Notes: generated by a model from the letters alone, not told the origin. Positions 34,741 to 45,050 are shown, counted from the stretch's first letter. The stretch is DNA of 64,000 nucleotides from Sphingomonas radiodurans (GCF_020866845.1 NZ_CP086594.1:2942001-3006000); one strand, 5' to 3'. Numbers and translations: made by a program.

Positions 34741-35373
34741 TCAGCCATCGCAAAAGGCGCTTGGCTGCCAGCTCTCGTCGAGCGCCATCCACGGCGCCCC
34801 CGCCGGCGCGAGGATCAGCACGAGATTGCGCCGACCGCGCGGGGCGGCCTGCAAATGCGGTCCCGCGGCCACGACATAGGTATTGCCGGCTTCGATCATC
34901 CGGCGCTCGGTCGGCGTTTCCATACACTGCTGCCCATGGACGACGTAGAACGCCTCCGGCCCCGAGTGGCGATGAACTCGCGTCTTCATCCCCGGCGGAA
35001 ACACCGATTGCATGAACCGCGCGACGATCGGCTTTCCCGCCGCAACCGCAAAGGGCCCTGCAACGCCGCGTCGGCCATCAGCGATCGGCGGCGTCGCCTC
35101 GCTCGTCATCACGTAGAGCCAGGTCTGGCGATGTGCCGACACGATCGTCGCCCACCGCTGCCGTACTGCTGCGGCCTTTGCCGAAGCAGCATCGGGGAAG
35201 CGATAGATATGCCAGTATAGCCGGGCCGGCGCAGCATCGATCGGTAGCTCAGCCGAAAGGTAGCACCCGGCCGCATCGGGATCGGCAGGCGGCGTCGCGC
35301 TGCACAGGCCGGGAACTGGCGGCGTCGCCTGCGCGGCGAGTGCGATCGGCAGCAACATCGACAGGAACGGCAT
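34741..35373 (-). CDS. exported cupin-like protein
   Basis: The 210-residue product has a short signal peptide (FLSMLLPIALAAQA). A cupin-type barrel in the second half shows the first cupin motif pattern FPPGMKTRVHRHSGPEAFYVVHG, of which RVHRHSGPEAFYV carries the likely metal ligands. GNTYVVAAGPHLQ follows in place of the second motif. Two conserved-looking cysteines (GLCSA, AGCYL) lie near the N-terminus. Function unknown. It is convergent with the GST gene. Confidence 0.65.
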   Translation of the reverse strand: MPFLSMLLPIALAAQATPPVPGLCSATPPADPDAAGCYLSAELPIDAAPARLYWHIYRFPDAASAKAAAVRQRWATIVSAHRQTWLYVMTSEATPPIADGRRGVAGPFAVAAGKPIVARFMQSVFPPGMKTRVHRHSGPEAFYVVHGQQCMETPTERRMIEAGNTYVVAAGPHLQAAPRGRRNLVLILAPAGAPWMALDESWQPSAFCDG

Positions 35374-35436
35374 CTGGCGGTCCTCAGGCTATGAGGACCA
35401 TATCCTATCCGATCGCGCGGCCGCCCGCGACTCGCC

Positions 35437-36786
35437 TCACGCGTGCCGGTCCCCCTCCAATGTCGGGGTGTCATGGAAGCTTTCAGTCGCAAAGGCTGGC
35501 CCGCCGCCTGCCGGTGCCTGCGGCCCGTCGATGACGTCCGGCTCGAGCGGGTCGAGCTCGCCCTCCCATTTTGCGATCACGACGGCAGCGACGGCGTTGC
35601 CGACCACATTGGTCGCGCTGCGCCCCATGTCGAGGAAGTGATCGATCCCGATGATCAGCAACAGCCCCGCTTCGGGTATGTTGAAGAAGCCCAGCGTGGC
35701 GGCGATCACGACGAGGCTTGCGCGCGGCACGCCGGCAATCCCCTTGCTGGTGATCATCAGCACCAGCAGCATCGTGATCATCTGCCCCATGCTGAGGTCA
35801 ATGCCATAGGCTTGCGCGATGAAGATCGTCGCGAAGGTCATGTAGATCATCGAGCCGTCGAGATTGAAGCTGTAGCCGAGCGGCAGCACGAAGCTGGCGA
35901 TCCGCGGCGGCACCCCAAACTTGTCGAGAGCCTCCAGCGTGCGGGGATAAGCAGCTTCGGACGAAGCGGTGGAGAAGGCCAGCAGCAGCGGCTCGCGAAT
36001 ATAGCGGACCAGCAGAGTCGTGCGGCGCCCGACGATCGCATAGCAAACCGCGATCAGCAGCACCCACAGCAGCAGGATGCCGACGTAAAAGGTGCCCATG
36101 AAATAGGCGAGATTGCCAATGATCGACGGCCCACGCTCGACCAGCGTGCCCGTCACCGCGGCGAACACCGCGATCGGCGCCAGCCGCATTACATAGTTGG
36201 TGACGACCAGCATTACCTGCACCAGCGCTTCGATCCCGCGCACCAGCGGTGCGGCCTTCTCGCCGACTGCCGTGATTGCAACGCCGATGAAGATCGAGAA
36301 GATCACGATCTGCAGGATCTCGTTCTTGGCCATCGCGTCGATCCCCGAGGCGGGGAAGACGTGCGTGACGAAGTCCTTGAGGTTGAACGCGGCCTGCTCA
36401 ACGCCGCTGCCCGCGGTGGCCGGCGGGATCGGGAAATCGAGCCCGACGCCAGGCTGGAACAGGTTCACCAGGATCAGCCCGAGCGTGAGGCTGACGAGGC
36501 TGGCGCCGATGAACCAGCCGAGCGCGCGACCGCCGATCCGGCCGAGCGCGGTGGTGTCGCCCATATGTGCGATGCCAGCGACCAGCGTGGCGAAGACCAG
36601 CGGGGCGATGATCATCTTGATCAGTCGCAGGAAGATCGCGGTGACGATCGAGAAATATCCGGCGATCTCTTCCAGCCGCGCGGTGGCGGCAGGAGTGCCG
36701 TCGTCGATCCAGGCGTTGAGCGACAGGCCGAGCACAATGCCGGCGGCAAGCCCGATCAGGATATAAATGGTGAGCCGCTTGGCCAT
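35437..36786 (-). CDS. dicarboxylate/amino acid:cation symporter
   Basis: The 449-residue product is a DAACS-family transporter (GltP/DctA type). It has an N-terminal helix AKRLTIYILIGLAAGIVLG, the helices of the SLC1 fold, the serine-rich HP1 hairpin LLAFSTASSEAAYP and the cation-binding tract YSFNLDGSMIYMTFATIF, and HP2 with VPRASLVVIAATLG. It takes up C4-dicarboxylates or glutamate/aspartate with Na+ or H+. The C-terminal 30 residues are hydrophilic. Divergent from the M24 peptidase gene. Confidence 0.92.
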   Translation of the reverse strand: MAKRLTIYILIGLAAGIVLGLSLNAWIDDGTPAATARLEEIAGYFSIVTAIFLRLIKMIIAPLVFATLVAGIAHMGDTTALGRIGGRALGWFIGASLVSLTLGLILVNLFQPGVGLDFPIPPATAGSGVEQAAFNLKDFVTHVFPASGIDAMAKNEILQIVIFSIFIGVAITAVGEKAAPLVRGIEALVQVMLVVTNYVMRLAPIAVFAAVTGTLVERGPSIIGNLAYFMGTFYVGILLLWVLLIAVCYAIVGRRTTLLVRYIREPLLLAFSTASSEAAYPRTLEALDKFGVPPRIASFVLPLGYSFNLDGSMIYMTFATIFIAQAYGIDLSMGQMITMLLVLMITSKGIAGVPRASLVVIAATLGFFNIPEAGLLLIIGIDHFLDMGRSATNVVGNAVAAVVIAKWEGELDPLEPDVIDGPQAPAGGGPAFATESFHDTPTLEGDRHA

Positions 36787-36992
36787 GAATGCTCCCGAAT
36801 TGTGCGCCTTACCTTAACCGTGGAGCACCAGCCCTGCGACAGGCGCCGGGCAAACGGTGGAGAGGTCGTCGGGCGCAAGGTGAACGGGATTAGGGCGCGA
36901 AGGTCAACCCCGCGAGTCGTCGCCCACACCGTGGCAGCGGATCGTGGCGAGAGGGTTGGCGTTCCCGACGCGGCTTGTGCATGAAGGCTTTC

Positions 36993-38249
36993 ATGTTCGA
37001 GACCTTCTCCAGACGTACCATCCTCCGGGCAGCAGCTACGCTCCCGCTGCTGAGCGTCGCCAGCGTCCTCCGCGCCGCTGAACCGGATCTCGCCAGCCTC
37101 GCCGACATGACGACCGGCGCGCAACCGATCACCCCCGCCGAGCGCGCCGCTCGCGTCGCGAAGGCGCAGGCGCTGATGCAGGCGAACGGGATCGGGGCGG
37201 TGCTGATCGAGCCGGGTTCGAGCCTCACCTATTTCACCGGCATTCGCTGGAGCCGCAGCGAGCGGCTGACCGCAGCGGTGATCCCGGTCGAGGGCGAGGC
37301 GCTCGTCGTGACGCCGTTCTTCGAGGAACCCTCGGTGCGCCAGACACTCGGCATCCCCGCCGACGTGCGCGTGTGGCAGGAGGACGAGGATCCGCTGCGG
37401 CTAGTCGCTGGATTCCTGCAGGAGCGGCGGCTAGCTGCCCGCCCGATCGCGATCGAGGAAACGGTGCGCTTCTTTGCCAGCGATGGCCTCCGACGGCTGC
37501 TTCCCGAGGCGCGGCTCGTATCCGCCAACCCGGTCGTGCGCAGCTGCCGCATGATCAAGACGCCGGCCGAGATCGCGCTAATGCAGGCGGCCACCGACGT
37601 GACGATCGCTGCCTATCGCTGGCTGCACGCGCGCGTCGAGGCGGGAATGACGGGCAGCGAGATCGGCGCGCTGATGACTGCCGCGACGCGCAAGCTGGGT
37701 GGCGACGCCGAATTCTCAATGGCGTTGATCGGCGAGGCATCGGCCTATCCGCACGGCAGCCGCGAAGTGCATCGCGTGCGCGATGGGCAAGTCGTGCTGA
37801 TGGACTGCGGCTGCACCGTGCAGGGCTACCAATCCGATGTGTCGCGCACTTGGGTCCACGGCACCGCCACCACCGAGCAGCGGCGCGTGTGGGATCACGT
37901 CGCGCAAGGACAAAGGATTGCTCTCGCCGCCGCTAGCATCGGCACGCCCGCGGGCACGATCGACGATGCGGTGCGCGCGCAGTACGAACGCTGGGGCTAT
38001 GGCCCGCGCTACAAGCTGCCGGGCACCTCGCATCGCACCGGGCACGGCATCGGCATGGACGGCCACGAGCCGATCAACCTCGTCCACGGCGAGACGACGC
38101 CGCTGGCGGCCGGGATGTGTTTTTCAAACGAGCCGGGCATTTATCTGCCGGGCAAGTTCGGGGTACGTTTGGAGGATTGTTTTTGGGTGACGCCAACGGG
38201 GCCGAAATGGTTCAGCACGCCGCCGGCGAGCATCGAGCGACCGGTATGA
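36993..38249 (+). CDS. M24-family aminopeptidase, Tat-exported
   Basis: The 418-residue product is a Xaa-Pro dipeptidase/aminopeptidase relative. The N-terminus has a Tat-type SRRTILRAAATLPLL signal. The creatinase-like N-domain is followed by the pita-bread domain with metal ligands in VVLMDCGCTVQGYQSDVSRTW (two Asp), HRTGHGIGMDGHEP (His), FSNEPGIYLPG (Glu) and VRLEDCF (Glu). The ATG at 36993 has GAAGG 5 bases upstream; an ATG at 36981 is possible. It acts in the periplasm on proline-containing peptides; exact substrate unknown. Confidence 0.87.
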   Translation: MFETFSRRTILRAAATLPLLSVASVLRAAEPDLASLADMTTGAQPITPAERAARVAKAQALMQANGIGAVLIEPGSSLTYFTGIRWSRSERLTAAVIPVEGEALVVTPFFEEPSVRQTLGIPADVRVWQEDEDPLRLVAGFLQERRLAARPIAIEETVRFFASDGLRRLLPEARLVSANPVVRSCRMIKTPAEIALMQAATDVTIAAYRWLHARVEAGMTGSEIGALMTAATRKLGGDAEFSMALIGEASAYPHGSREVHRVRDGQVVLMDCGCTVQGYQSDVSRTWVHGTATTEQRRVWDHVAQGQRIALAAASIGTPAGTIDDAVRAQYERWGYGPRYKLPGTSHRTGHGIGMDGHEPINLVHGETTPLAAGMCFSNEPGIYLPGKFGVRLEDCFWVTPTGPKWFSTPPASIERPV

Positions 38250-38331
38250 GAATTGTTCTGCGCCTGGCATCGCCGTTCGCCGATGTCGCGGGCTGCGTGT
38301 TTTGTGATGCCGATCAACTTGGCTGATCCAG

Positions 38332-39690
38332 ATGGATTGCAGCGACTCGACCGGCACCAAAGGCGCGGCGGTGGGTTTGACCGGAATGTCGACCATGGCC
38401 GCCGATAGGGCGCTTTCTTCCTTCGTGCCGCGCATTGCTGCCGACACCCACGGATCCCCCGTCAGCCGTCATCCTCGTGTCAACGAAGCGCTGGAGCAGG
38501 CCTGGTCGCGCGGCTGGCTCTCGCGGCCGATCCTGGAAAATGATGCGCTGATCGCGGCGGCGCGGCTTCAGGCGGGCGCCGGTCAACTCGGCGCCGATGG
38601 TGCGTGGCGCGCGCGGCTCGACGTGCTGACCGACGCGCTGCGGCGCGAGGCGCATCTGACCGCGCTCGGCACCGTGATCGCGCATGGGCAGCTTGTCGCG
38701 GCGCTCGCGAATCGCGCGCGAATGCAGGCGCTATGGCAGCAGCATCCGGAGATCCTCGCGCAGCCGATCCGCCGGCCGATCATCGTACTTGGACAGATGC
38801 GCTCGGGCAGCACGCGGATGCAGCGGCTGCTCGCGTGTGATCCGCGGCTGGCGCACACGCGCTTTTTCGAAAGCTGGAACCCGCTGCCGAGCGGGCGGCT
38901 TGGCCCAATCGACGACCGGCGCTTGCGTGGCTGGCTCGCATTGCGCTGTGCGGAATGGCTGAACCCCGAATTCCAGGCAATTCACCCGACGACGACTTCG
39001 GCGCCCGATGAAGAGACCGGGCTGCACAACATCTCGATCTTCGGCGCAGCGTTCGAAGCGCAGTGGCGGGTGCCGAGCTTCGTCGCGTTCACCGAGCAGA
39101 TGGACACACGGCCGGTCTATGCCGAATTCAAGCGGATGCTACAGACGCTTGCGTGGCTGCGGCGCGAGCGCGGCGACCGGCCGCTGGTGCTGAAGCTGCC
39201 GCAGTTCACGCAGGATCTGGCAGCGGTCCTGGATATCTTCCCCGATGCGCGGCTAGTGTGCCTTGATCGGCCCGCGATCGCGACGGTCGCCTCGTCGGCC
39301 TCGCTCGTCCACAGTCAGATGCGCGTGCAGTCAAATGCGGTCGATCCGCACTGGGTCGGCGCCGAATGTCTCCGCAAGGTCGCGCTTCGCCAGCGCCGGA
39401 CGGCGGAGGCACGACGCGCGGCGGAGGTGCCGCAGGTGGATGTTGGCTTCGAGGCGGTTGGCGCTGATTGGCGGACGGAGATGAAGCGCGTGTACCGTAT
39501 GCTGGGCCTTCCGCTGACAGACGAGGTCGCTGCCCGCATGGCGCGCTATCTCGCGCGGCCGCAGGATCGCGGGATCGGCATGCATCGCTATTCGCTGGCC
39601 GATTACGGCCTGACTGAGGCTTCGGTCGCCAGAGCGCTGGCCGGCGAAGCACCATTACCGCTCGTCGAGGCGCCATTACGCGCTGCCTGA
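38332..39690 (+). CDS. sulfotransferase family protein
   Basis: The 452-residue product has a 5'-PSB-type PAPS loop PIIVLGQMRSGSTRMQRLLA (about residues 149-168), followed by TRFFESWNPL, and the 3' part LVLKLPQFTQDLAAVLDIFPDARLV resembling the second PAPS-binding region. It belongs to the bacterial sulfotransferase/TPR-linked group with unknown acceptor. The start is uncertain: ATG at 38332, 38386 or 38395 are possible and the first 20 residues look unconserved. It is followed directly by alaS. Confidence 0.75.
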   Translation: MDCSDSTGTKGAAVGLTGMSTMAADRALSSFVPRIAADTHGSPVSRHPRVNEALEQAWSRGWLSRPILENDALIAAARLQAGAGQLGADGAWRARLDVLTDALRREAHLTALGTVIAHGQLVAALANRARMQALWQQHPEILAQPIRRPIIVLGQMRSGSTRMQRLLACDPRLAHTRFFESWNPLPSGRLGPIDDRRLRGWLALRCAEWLNPEFQAIHPTTTSAPDEETGLHNISIFGAAFEAQWRVPSFVAFTEQMDTRPVYAEFKRMLQTLAWLRRERGDRPLVLKLPQFTQDLAAVLDIFPDARLVCLDRPAIATVASSASLVHSQMRVQSNAVDPHWVGAECLRKVALRQRRTAEARRAAEVPQVDVGFEAVGADWRTEMKRVYRMLGLPLTDEVAARMARYLARPQDRGIGMHRYSLADYGLTEASVARALAGEAPLPLVEAPLRAA

Positions 39691-39754
39691 GCCCCGTTTC
39701 GCAACGATACGACTCCCGCTAGTCACCGCGCGCTTCCACGATTAAGCCGCGGCC

Positions 39755-42409
39755 ATGACCTCGACGAACGATATCCGCCGCAGCTTCCTCGATTACTTCG
39801 GCTCAGCCGGGCACAGCATCGTGCCCTCCGCGCCGCTCGTGCCGCAGAACGATCCCACGCTGATGTTCGTGAATGCGGGCATGGTGCCGTTCAAGAACGT
39901 GTTCACCGGGCTGGAAAGCCGGCCGTATTCGACCGCGACCTCGTCGCAGAAGTGCGTGCGGGCGGGCGGCAAGCACAATGATCTCGACAATGTCGGCTAT
40001 ACCGCGCGGCACCATACGTTCTTCGAAATGCTCGGTAATTTCTCGTTCGGCGATTATTTCAAGGAACAGGCGATCACCCACGCCTGGAACCTGCTGACGA
40101 AGGAATGGGGGCTGCCGGCGGACAAGCTGACCGCGACCGTCTATCATACCGACGATCAGGCGTTCGAGCTTTGGCAAAAGATTGCCGGGCTGCCCGATCA
40201 CCGCATCATTCGCATCCCGACCAAGGACAATTTCTGGGCGATGGGCTCGGATGGCCCCTGCGGACCGTGCAGCGAGATATTCTTCGACCATGGCGATCAT
40301 ATCGCCGGCGGCCCTCCCGGCAGCCCGGACGAGGACGGCGACCGGTTCGTCGAGATCTGGAACCTCGTTTTTATGCAGTTCGTGCAGGAAGCCGACACCA
40401 TTATCGGCGATCTGCCGCGGCCGTCGATCGACACCGGCATGGGGCTGGAGCGGATCGCGGCGGTGATGCAGGGCGTCCACGACAATTACGATACAGACAC
40501 GTTCAAGGCGCTGATCGCAGCATCAGGCGCGCTGACGCATACCGCGACGACGGGCGACAATCAGGCGAGCCACCGCGTGATTGCCGATCATCTGCGCTGC
40601 GCCGGGTTTCTGGTCGCGGATGGCGTGCTGCCGGCCAACGAGGGCCGCGGCTATGTGCTGCGGCGGATCATGCGCCGCGCCATGCGGCACGCGCATTTGC
40701 TCGGTGCGAAAGAGCCGTTGATGCACCGGCTGGTGCCCGCGCTGGTCGCTGAAATGGGCGTCGCTTATCCCGAACTGATCCGCGCGCAGCCGCTGCTCGA
40801 AGCGACGCTGGCGCAGGAAGAAACGCGCTTCCGCCAGACGCTCGACAAGGGGCTGAAGCTGCTCGACGAGGCGACCGCCGGCATGGCGCCGGGCGACGTG
40901 CTGCCGGGCGGCACCGCGTTCAAGCTCTACGACACGTTCGGCTTCCCCTATGATTTGACCGAAGACGCGCTGCGCGCACAGCAGTTCGGCGTCGATCGCG
41001 CGGGCTTCGATGCAGCGATGGCGGAGCAGAAGCGTGCGGCCCGCGCCGCCTGGAAAGGCTCGGGCGCGAAGGCCTCTGACGATCTGTGGTTCGATCTGGT
41101 CGAGGAAGTCGGCGCGACTGAGTTCACCGGCTATTCGAGCGACACAGGCGAGGGCGTCGTCCTCGCGCTGGTGAAGGAAGGTGCGCGCGTCCAGAAGGGC
41201 GTGGCGGGCGAGCAGGTCGACGTGATCGTCAATCAAACGCCCTTCTACGGCGAGAGCGGCGGGCAGGTCGGCGACGCAGGCAAGATCAGCGCCGACAACG
41301 GCTTGGCGGCCGATGTTGCCGAGACATCGAAGCAACTCGGCAAATTGTGGGTGCATCACGCCACGGTGAGCGCGGGCGAGATCAAGGTCGGCGATACGGT
41401 GAAGCTGTCGATCGATTTTGCCCGCCGCGCGGCGATCCGCGCCAATCACTCCGCGACTCACCTGCTGCACGAGGCACTCCGCCAGCGTCTCGGTACGCAT
41501 GTCGCGCAGAAGGGGTCACTCGTTGCCCCCGATCGGCTGCGTTTCGACGTGAGCCATTCGACGGCGATGAGCGCAGCCGAACTCGCCGATGCGGAGGCAG
41601 CGGTGAATGCGAAGATCCGCCAGAATGGCGCGGTGACGACGCTGCTGATGACGCCTGACGACGCGATCGCGATGGGCGCGATGGCGCTGTTCGGCGAAAA
41701 GTACGGCGACGAGGTGCGCGTGGTGTCGATGGGCAGCACCGAAGACGGCAAGACCTATTCGGTCGAACTGTGCGGCGGCACGCATGTGAATGCGCTGGGC
41801 GACATTGGCTTGTTCAAGGTGGTCGGCGAGGGCGCGGTGTCCTCTGGCGTGCGGCGCGTCGAGGCGCTGACGGGCGAAGCGGCGCGGGCGTACCTTTCGG
41901 GTCGCGACGAGAAGCTGCGCGAGGCGGCAAGCACTCTGCGCACGACCCCCGACGAAGTGCCGGCACGCGTCGCGTCACTGCTCGACGACAAACGCCGGCT
42001 CGAACGCGAGCTTGCCGAGGCGAAGAAGGCACTTGCCATGGGCGGCGGATCGGGCGGAGCGCCGGCCGGGCCGGAGACGGTCGGCGGCGTCGCGTTCGTC
42101 GGCCAGGTGCTAGACGGCTTCGAGGCCAAGGGTCTGCGTGGCGCAGTTGACGAGGCGAAGCAGCGTATCGGCTCGGGCGTCGCGGCGCTCGTCGCGGTGA
42201 ACGACGGTCGCGCGACGGTAGCGGTCGGCGTCACCGCGGATCTGGTGGCGACATGGAGCGCGGTCGAGTTGGTCAAGCGCGCCGTAGCGGCAGTTGGCGG
42301 GCAAGGCGGTGGTGGCCGGCCGGATATGGCGCAAGGCGGCGGCCCCGACGGTGCAAAGGCAACCGAAGCACTCGAGGCAGTCCGCGCGGTTCTAGAAGCT
42401 GGCGCCTGA
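39755..42409 (+). CDS. alaS: alanyl-tRNA synthetase
   Basis: The 884-residue product is full length. The class II catalytic domain opens [20 protein letters not shown] with [36 protein letters not shown] and [18 protein letters not shown]. The editing domain carries zinc ligands in [13 protein letters not shown] (HxxxH) and CGGTHV, and a coiled, glycine-rich C-terminal domain ([16 protein letters not shown]) ends the protein. It charges tRNA-Ala and removes misattached Ser/Gly. Confidence 0.97.
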   Translation: MTSTNDIRRSFLDYFGSAGHSIVPSAPLVPQNDPTLMFVNAGMVPFKNVFTGLESRPYSTATSSQKCVRAGGKHNDLDNVGYTARHHTFFEMLGNFSFGDYFKEQAITHAWNLLTKEWGLPADKLTATVYHTDDQAFELWQKIAGLPDHRIIRIPTKDNFWAMGSDGPCGPCSEIFFDHGDHIAGGPPGSPDEDGDRFVEIWNLVFMQFVQEADTIIGDLPRPSIDTGMGLERIAAVMQGVHDNYDTDTFKALIAASGALTHTATTGDNQASHRVIADHLRCAGFLVADGVLPANEGRGYVLRRIMRRAMRHAHLLGAKEPLMHRLVPALVAEMGVAYPELIRAQPLLEATLAQEETRFRQTLDKGLKLLDEATAGMAPGDVLPGGTAFKLYDTFGFPYDLTEDALRAQQFGVDRAGFDAAMAEQKRAARAAWKGSGAKASDDLWFDLVEEVGATEFTGYSSDTGEGVVLALVKEGARVQKGVAGEQVDVIVNQTPFYGESGGQVGDAGKISADNGLAADVAETSKQLGKLWVHHATVSAGEIKVGDTVKLSIDFARRAAIRANHSATHLLHEALRQRLGTHVAQKGSLVAPDRLRFDVSHSTAMSAAELADAEAAVNAKIRQNGAVTTLLMTPDDAIAMGAMALFGEKYGDEVRVVSMGSTEDGKTYSVELCGGTHVNALGDIGLFKVVGEGAVSSGVRRVEALTGEAARAYLSGRDEKLREAASTLRTTPDEVPARVASLLDDKRRLERELAEAKKALAMGGGSGGAPAGPETVGGVAFVGQVLDGFEAKGLRGAVDEAKQRIGSGVAALVAVNDGRATVAVGVTADLVATWSAVELVKRAVAAVGGQGGGGRPDMAQGGGPDGAKATEALEAVRAVLEAGA

Positions 42410-42485
42410 CTCCACCAGCTCAGCGCACAAAGGCCTGCATCCCGACGACAACTTGCGCGTTCAGCAGCGTCGAGGGAGACGATGC

Positions 42486-42704
42486 ATGGCGAACACCTTT
42501 GCCAAGGGCGACAAGGTCAAGTGGAACTGGGGATCTGGGACCGCGCACGGCAAGGTCGACGAGCGCTTCGATCGACGGGTGCAGCGGACGCTAAAGGGTT
42601 CGAAGGTCGTCAAGAACGGCACAAAGGAAAACCCTGCGTTCCTGATCAGCCAGGAGGACGGCGCGAAGGTGTTGAAGCGCGGATCGGAACTCGAGAAAGG
42701 CTAA
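42486..42704 (+). CDS. DUF2945 (TUDOR-like) small protein
   Basis: The 72-residue product begins MANTFAKGDKVKWNWGSGTA, with GKV next to it, and contains GSKVVKNGTKENPAFLISQEDG, the full pattern of the DUF2945 / hypervirulence-associated TUDOR domain. The family binds an unknown ligand. The ATG at 42486 follows GGGAG. It ends at a perfect stem-loop shared with the convergent gene. Confidence 0.88.
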   Translation: MANTFAKGDKVKWNWGSGTAHGKVDERFDRRVQRTLKGSKVVKNGTKENPAFLISQEDGAKVLKRGSELEKG

Positions 42705-42705
42705 A

Positions 42706-42732
42706 GCTGCGGGGAGCATCACTCCCCGCAGC
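42706..42732. terminator. bidirectional stem-loop between convergent genes
   Basis: GCTGCGGGGAG at 42706-42716 pairs perfectly with CTCCCCGCAGC at 42722-42732 around CATCA. The 11-bp G/C stem lies exactly between two convergent stops. There is no T-run, so it is probably a Rho-independent-like or mRNA-stabilising hairpin for both genes. Confidence 0.65.
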
Positions 42733-42742
42733 CATCGCAGTG

Positions 42743-43309
42743 TTACTTACCGGCCATTGCGGCTTCAAGCTGCGCCGCGGTCATGCCGATCGTCACGCCC
42801 TGCGGCCCGGGGCCGAACGAGGCGAGCGGCAACTTCGCATCGCCCTTCGAAGTCGTGAGCGTCACGAACTCCGCGTCCATCGACTTGATCGTACCGAGCG
42901 ATGCGCCACCCGTGCCGTACACGGTTGCTCCGGTGGTAAGCTTCGACTTGAACTCTGCTGCCGCCTGCGCTGCACCTTGGCTGGCTGCCGCATCGAGCTC
43001 CGCCTTGGTCATGCCGAGCGTCGGACCCTTGGGGCCGGTGCCGAACGAAGTCAGTGGAACGGCCGCCTTCGCAGTGCCGGTATCGACCACAGCGTTGGTT
43101 CCGTCGGACGACGCAATCGTCCCGACAGTGCCGCCCTGCGCATCGAAGATCGTCGCGCCGACGGTTGGGGCTGCACCAGTTGCCGGTGCAGTGGTCGCCA
43201 GAGCAGGCGCGCCGGCCGCAGGGGCAGGCGCTGGTGAAGCCGGCGCGGTTTGCGCGTTGGCGGCGATTGGGCTGGCGGCAAGCGCCAGAACTAATGCGTA
43301 ACGGTACAT
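42743..43309 (-). CDS. exported two-repeat (PRC-barrel-like) protein
   Basis: The 188-residue product has a signal peptide (YALVLALAASPIAANAQ), an Ala/Pro-rich linker to about residue 48, and two copies of a 60-residue repeat. Each copy has GAT-x-F/Y-x-x-x-G, G-T-I-x-S-x-D, a V-D/T-L strand, and a shared SFG-G-GP-G-T-GMT-AEL/QL-AA end. The repeat fits a PRC-barrel-like beta fold. It is likely periplasmic. Function unknown. Confidence 0.7.
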   Translation of the reverse strand: MYRYALVLALAASPIAANAQTAPASPAPAPAAGAPALATTAPATGAAPTVGATIFDAQGGTVGTIASSDGTNAVVDTGTAKAAVPLTSFGTGPKGPTLGMTKAELDAAASQGAAQAAAEFKSKLTTGATVYGTGGASLGTIKSMDAEFVTLTTSKGDAKLPLASFGPGPQGVTIGMTAAQLEAAMAGK

Positions 43310-43471
43310 GATGACTCCTCGTTATGGCATCAAGAAAGCAACGTAGGGCAAGCCGGCGGGTTCCACGCAAGGTGAGCGCGGCAGGCCGCCGCGGCGGAAG
43401 GATGAGCCGCCACCATTGGCAGTCTGCAACGGTGCTCCTACCTGCGCCGTAGCTGCGAAGGAGCTTGCGCG

Positions 43472-44176
43472 ATGTCCGAACTCAGTGCCTTTCCCGTTGC
43501 ACGGCGTTGGCCGCCACAGCATGCCGACCGCCTGCAATACTATGGCTTGCCAACCCCCAACGGCGTCAAGGTCTCGATCATGCTCGAGGAGACTGGGCTG
43601 CCGTACGACGTGCATCTCATCGACTTTGCAGCGAGCGATCAGAAGACCCCCGAATTCCTCTCGCTCAACCCGAACGGCAAGATCCCGGCTATCCTCGATC
43701 CCGATGGCCCCGGCGGCAAGCCGCTGGCGCTATTCGAGAGCGGCGCGATCCTGCTTTACCTCGCCGAGAAGACGGGCAAGTTCCTGCCGAGCGACCCGGC
43801 GGCACGCTGGCACGCCGTGCAATGGCTGATGTTCCAGATGGGCGGCTTGGGCCCAATGGTGGGGCAGCTCGGGTTCTTCAACAAATTCGCCGGCCGCGAG
43901 TGGGAGGATAAGCGCCCGCTGCAACGCTACGTCGAGGAGACCAAGCGGCTGCTCGGCGTGATGGAGGTCGCGCTGGAAGGCAAAGAATGGTTCGTCGGCG
44001 AGGAATATTCCATTGCCGATATTTCGATGCTTGGCTGGATCCGCAATCTCATCACCTTCTACGAGGCGCGCGAGCTCGTCGGCTTCGATACGTTCCGAAA
44101 TGTCGGCGCGTGGCTGGAGCGCGGCCTCGCGCGTCCAGCCGTGCAGCGCGGGCTGGAAATCCCGAAGCGCAGCTAA
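43472..44176 (+). CDS. glutathione S-transferase, YghU/GstB-like
   Basis: The 234-residue product has a longer N-terminus than usual (SELSAFPVARRWPPQHADRL), then YYGLPTPNGVKVSIMLEETG, NPNGKIPAILDP and ESGAILLYLAEKTG, and an all-helical C-domain with MFQMGGLGPMVGQLGFF. The TPNGVKV tract in place of Ser/Tyr catalytic residue is typical of the Nu/YghU and YfcG-type transferases, which act as disulfide-bond reductases with glutathione. It is convergent with the glycosylase gene, the two stops overlapping. Confidence 0.85.
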   Translation: MSELSAFPVARRWPPQHADRLQYYGLPTPNGVKVSIMLEETGLPYDVHLIDFAASDQKTPEFLSLNPNGKIPAILDPDGPGGKPLALFESGAILLYLAEKTGKFLPSDPAARWHAVQWLMFQMGGLGPMVGQLGFFNKFAGREWEDKRPLQRYVEETKRLLGVMEVALEGKEWFVGEEYSIADISMLGWIRNLITFYEARELVGFDTFRNVGAWLERGLARPAVQRGLEIPKRS

Positions 44177-44613
44177 GCCAGGTAAGCTGCTATTGCGTTC
44201 CACGCCGGCTGCTTCGCGGCGAGGCCGATGGTGTGAAGCGGACTGGAGGAGGGGAGGGCCAGGATCGCGAGATCCCGTTCGGCGACGAGCGGCCGACCGA
44301 TCGCCATCGCCTTGCCGCCATTGAACGCAATCGCGCGCAGGTCAGGCAGGCGGTCGATCAGGGTGGTAAGGTCGTTCGGCGCAGCGTCGCGGATCGTCGC
44401 GTCGGTGCTGCCGGTACGCCGCGCCGTGGCGACCACGTCCCATAGCGCGATGCCCGAGCGCTGCACGGCGGCAAGGCGAGCGTCGTAGTCGAGCGCAGGC
44501 AGGTCAACGCCGATGATTGGCGACAGCAAATGCCAGAACTGGTTCTGAGGGTGCGCGTAATACCGCTGTGCCGCGAGGCTTCGCTCGCCCGGCAGACTGC
44601 CGAGGATCAGCAC
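44173..44613 (-). CDS. DNA-deoxyinosine glycosylase-like protein (UDG fold), start uncertain
   Basis: From GTG 44613 the protein is 146 residues and begins LILGSLPGERSL, the family's motif A, with YYAHPQNQFWHLL, GIALWDVVATARRTGS and the end motif LPSSSPLHTIG. It excises hypoxanthine or uracil from DNA in the related DNA-deoxyinosine glycosylases. Homology-like sequence (KASFPPIAAPDAR) continues 13 codons upstream, but that stretch has no ATG, GTG or TTG before the vapC frame. Either a rare CTG at the vapC stop is used or the N-terminus is cut. The gene overlaps vapC's 3' region and is probably co-transcribed with it. Confidence 0.75.
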   Translation of the reverse strand: MLILGSLPGERSLAAQRYYAHPQNQFWHLLSPIIGVDLPALDYDARLAAVQRSGIALWDVVATARRTGSTDATIRDAAPNDLTTLIDRLPDLRAIAFNGGKAMAIGRPLVAERDLAILALPSSSPLHTIGLAAKQPAWNAIAAYLA

Positions 44614-44657
44614 GCGTGCATCGGGCGCCGCGATCGGCGGGAAGGACGCCTTGACCG

Positions 44658-45050
44658 TCAGACCGCTGCTTCGATGTCGGTATGGGCGAAATCGTCGCCC
44701 TTGAACAACAGCGGCCGGCCGGTCGACTTTGCCAGAGCGTAGGAGAAGCAGTCGCCGAAGTTGAGGCCGGCGGGATGGCCAGTGCCGCGACCGAATTGCC
44801 GATAAGCCGCACGACCTATCCTGGCTTGTTCGATCGAAACGCCGACGATCTCAACGCCCATGTCCGCCAGCATGCGTTCCGCCGCCGCTGCTAAAGCAGG
44901 GATGCCTCGACGAACAATCACCGCTTCCAGTTCGAGCCAGGAGCCCGCCGACATCGTGGCCTGATCCGCGTGGATCAGCGCTTCAACGAAGATCGGCTTC
45001 TCCGGCTCGTTCAATACGATGGCAACGATCGCTGAGGTGTCGACAATCAT
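44658..45050 (-). CDS. vapC: PIN-domain toxin VapC
   Basis: The 130-residue PIN-domain ribonuclease has acidic residues in MIVDTSAIVAIVLNEP (first Asp), SWLELEAVI (Glu), and NFGDCFSYALAKSTGRPLLFKGDDFAHTDI (two Asp). It cleaves tRNA or other RNA until held by VapB. The ATG at 45050 overlaps the vapB stop (ATGA), so the pair is coupled. The pair sits between GST and cysteine-synthase genes. Confidence 0.9.
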   Translation of the reverse strand: MIVDTSAIVAIVLNEPEKPIFVEALIHADQATMSAGSWLELEAVIVRRGIPALAAAAERMLADMGVEIVGVSIEQARIGRAAYRQFGRGTGHPAGLNFGDCFSYALAKSTGRPLLFKGDDFAHTDIEAAV

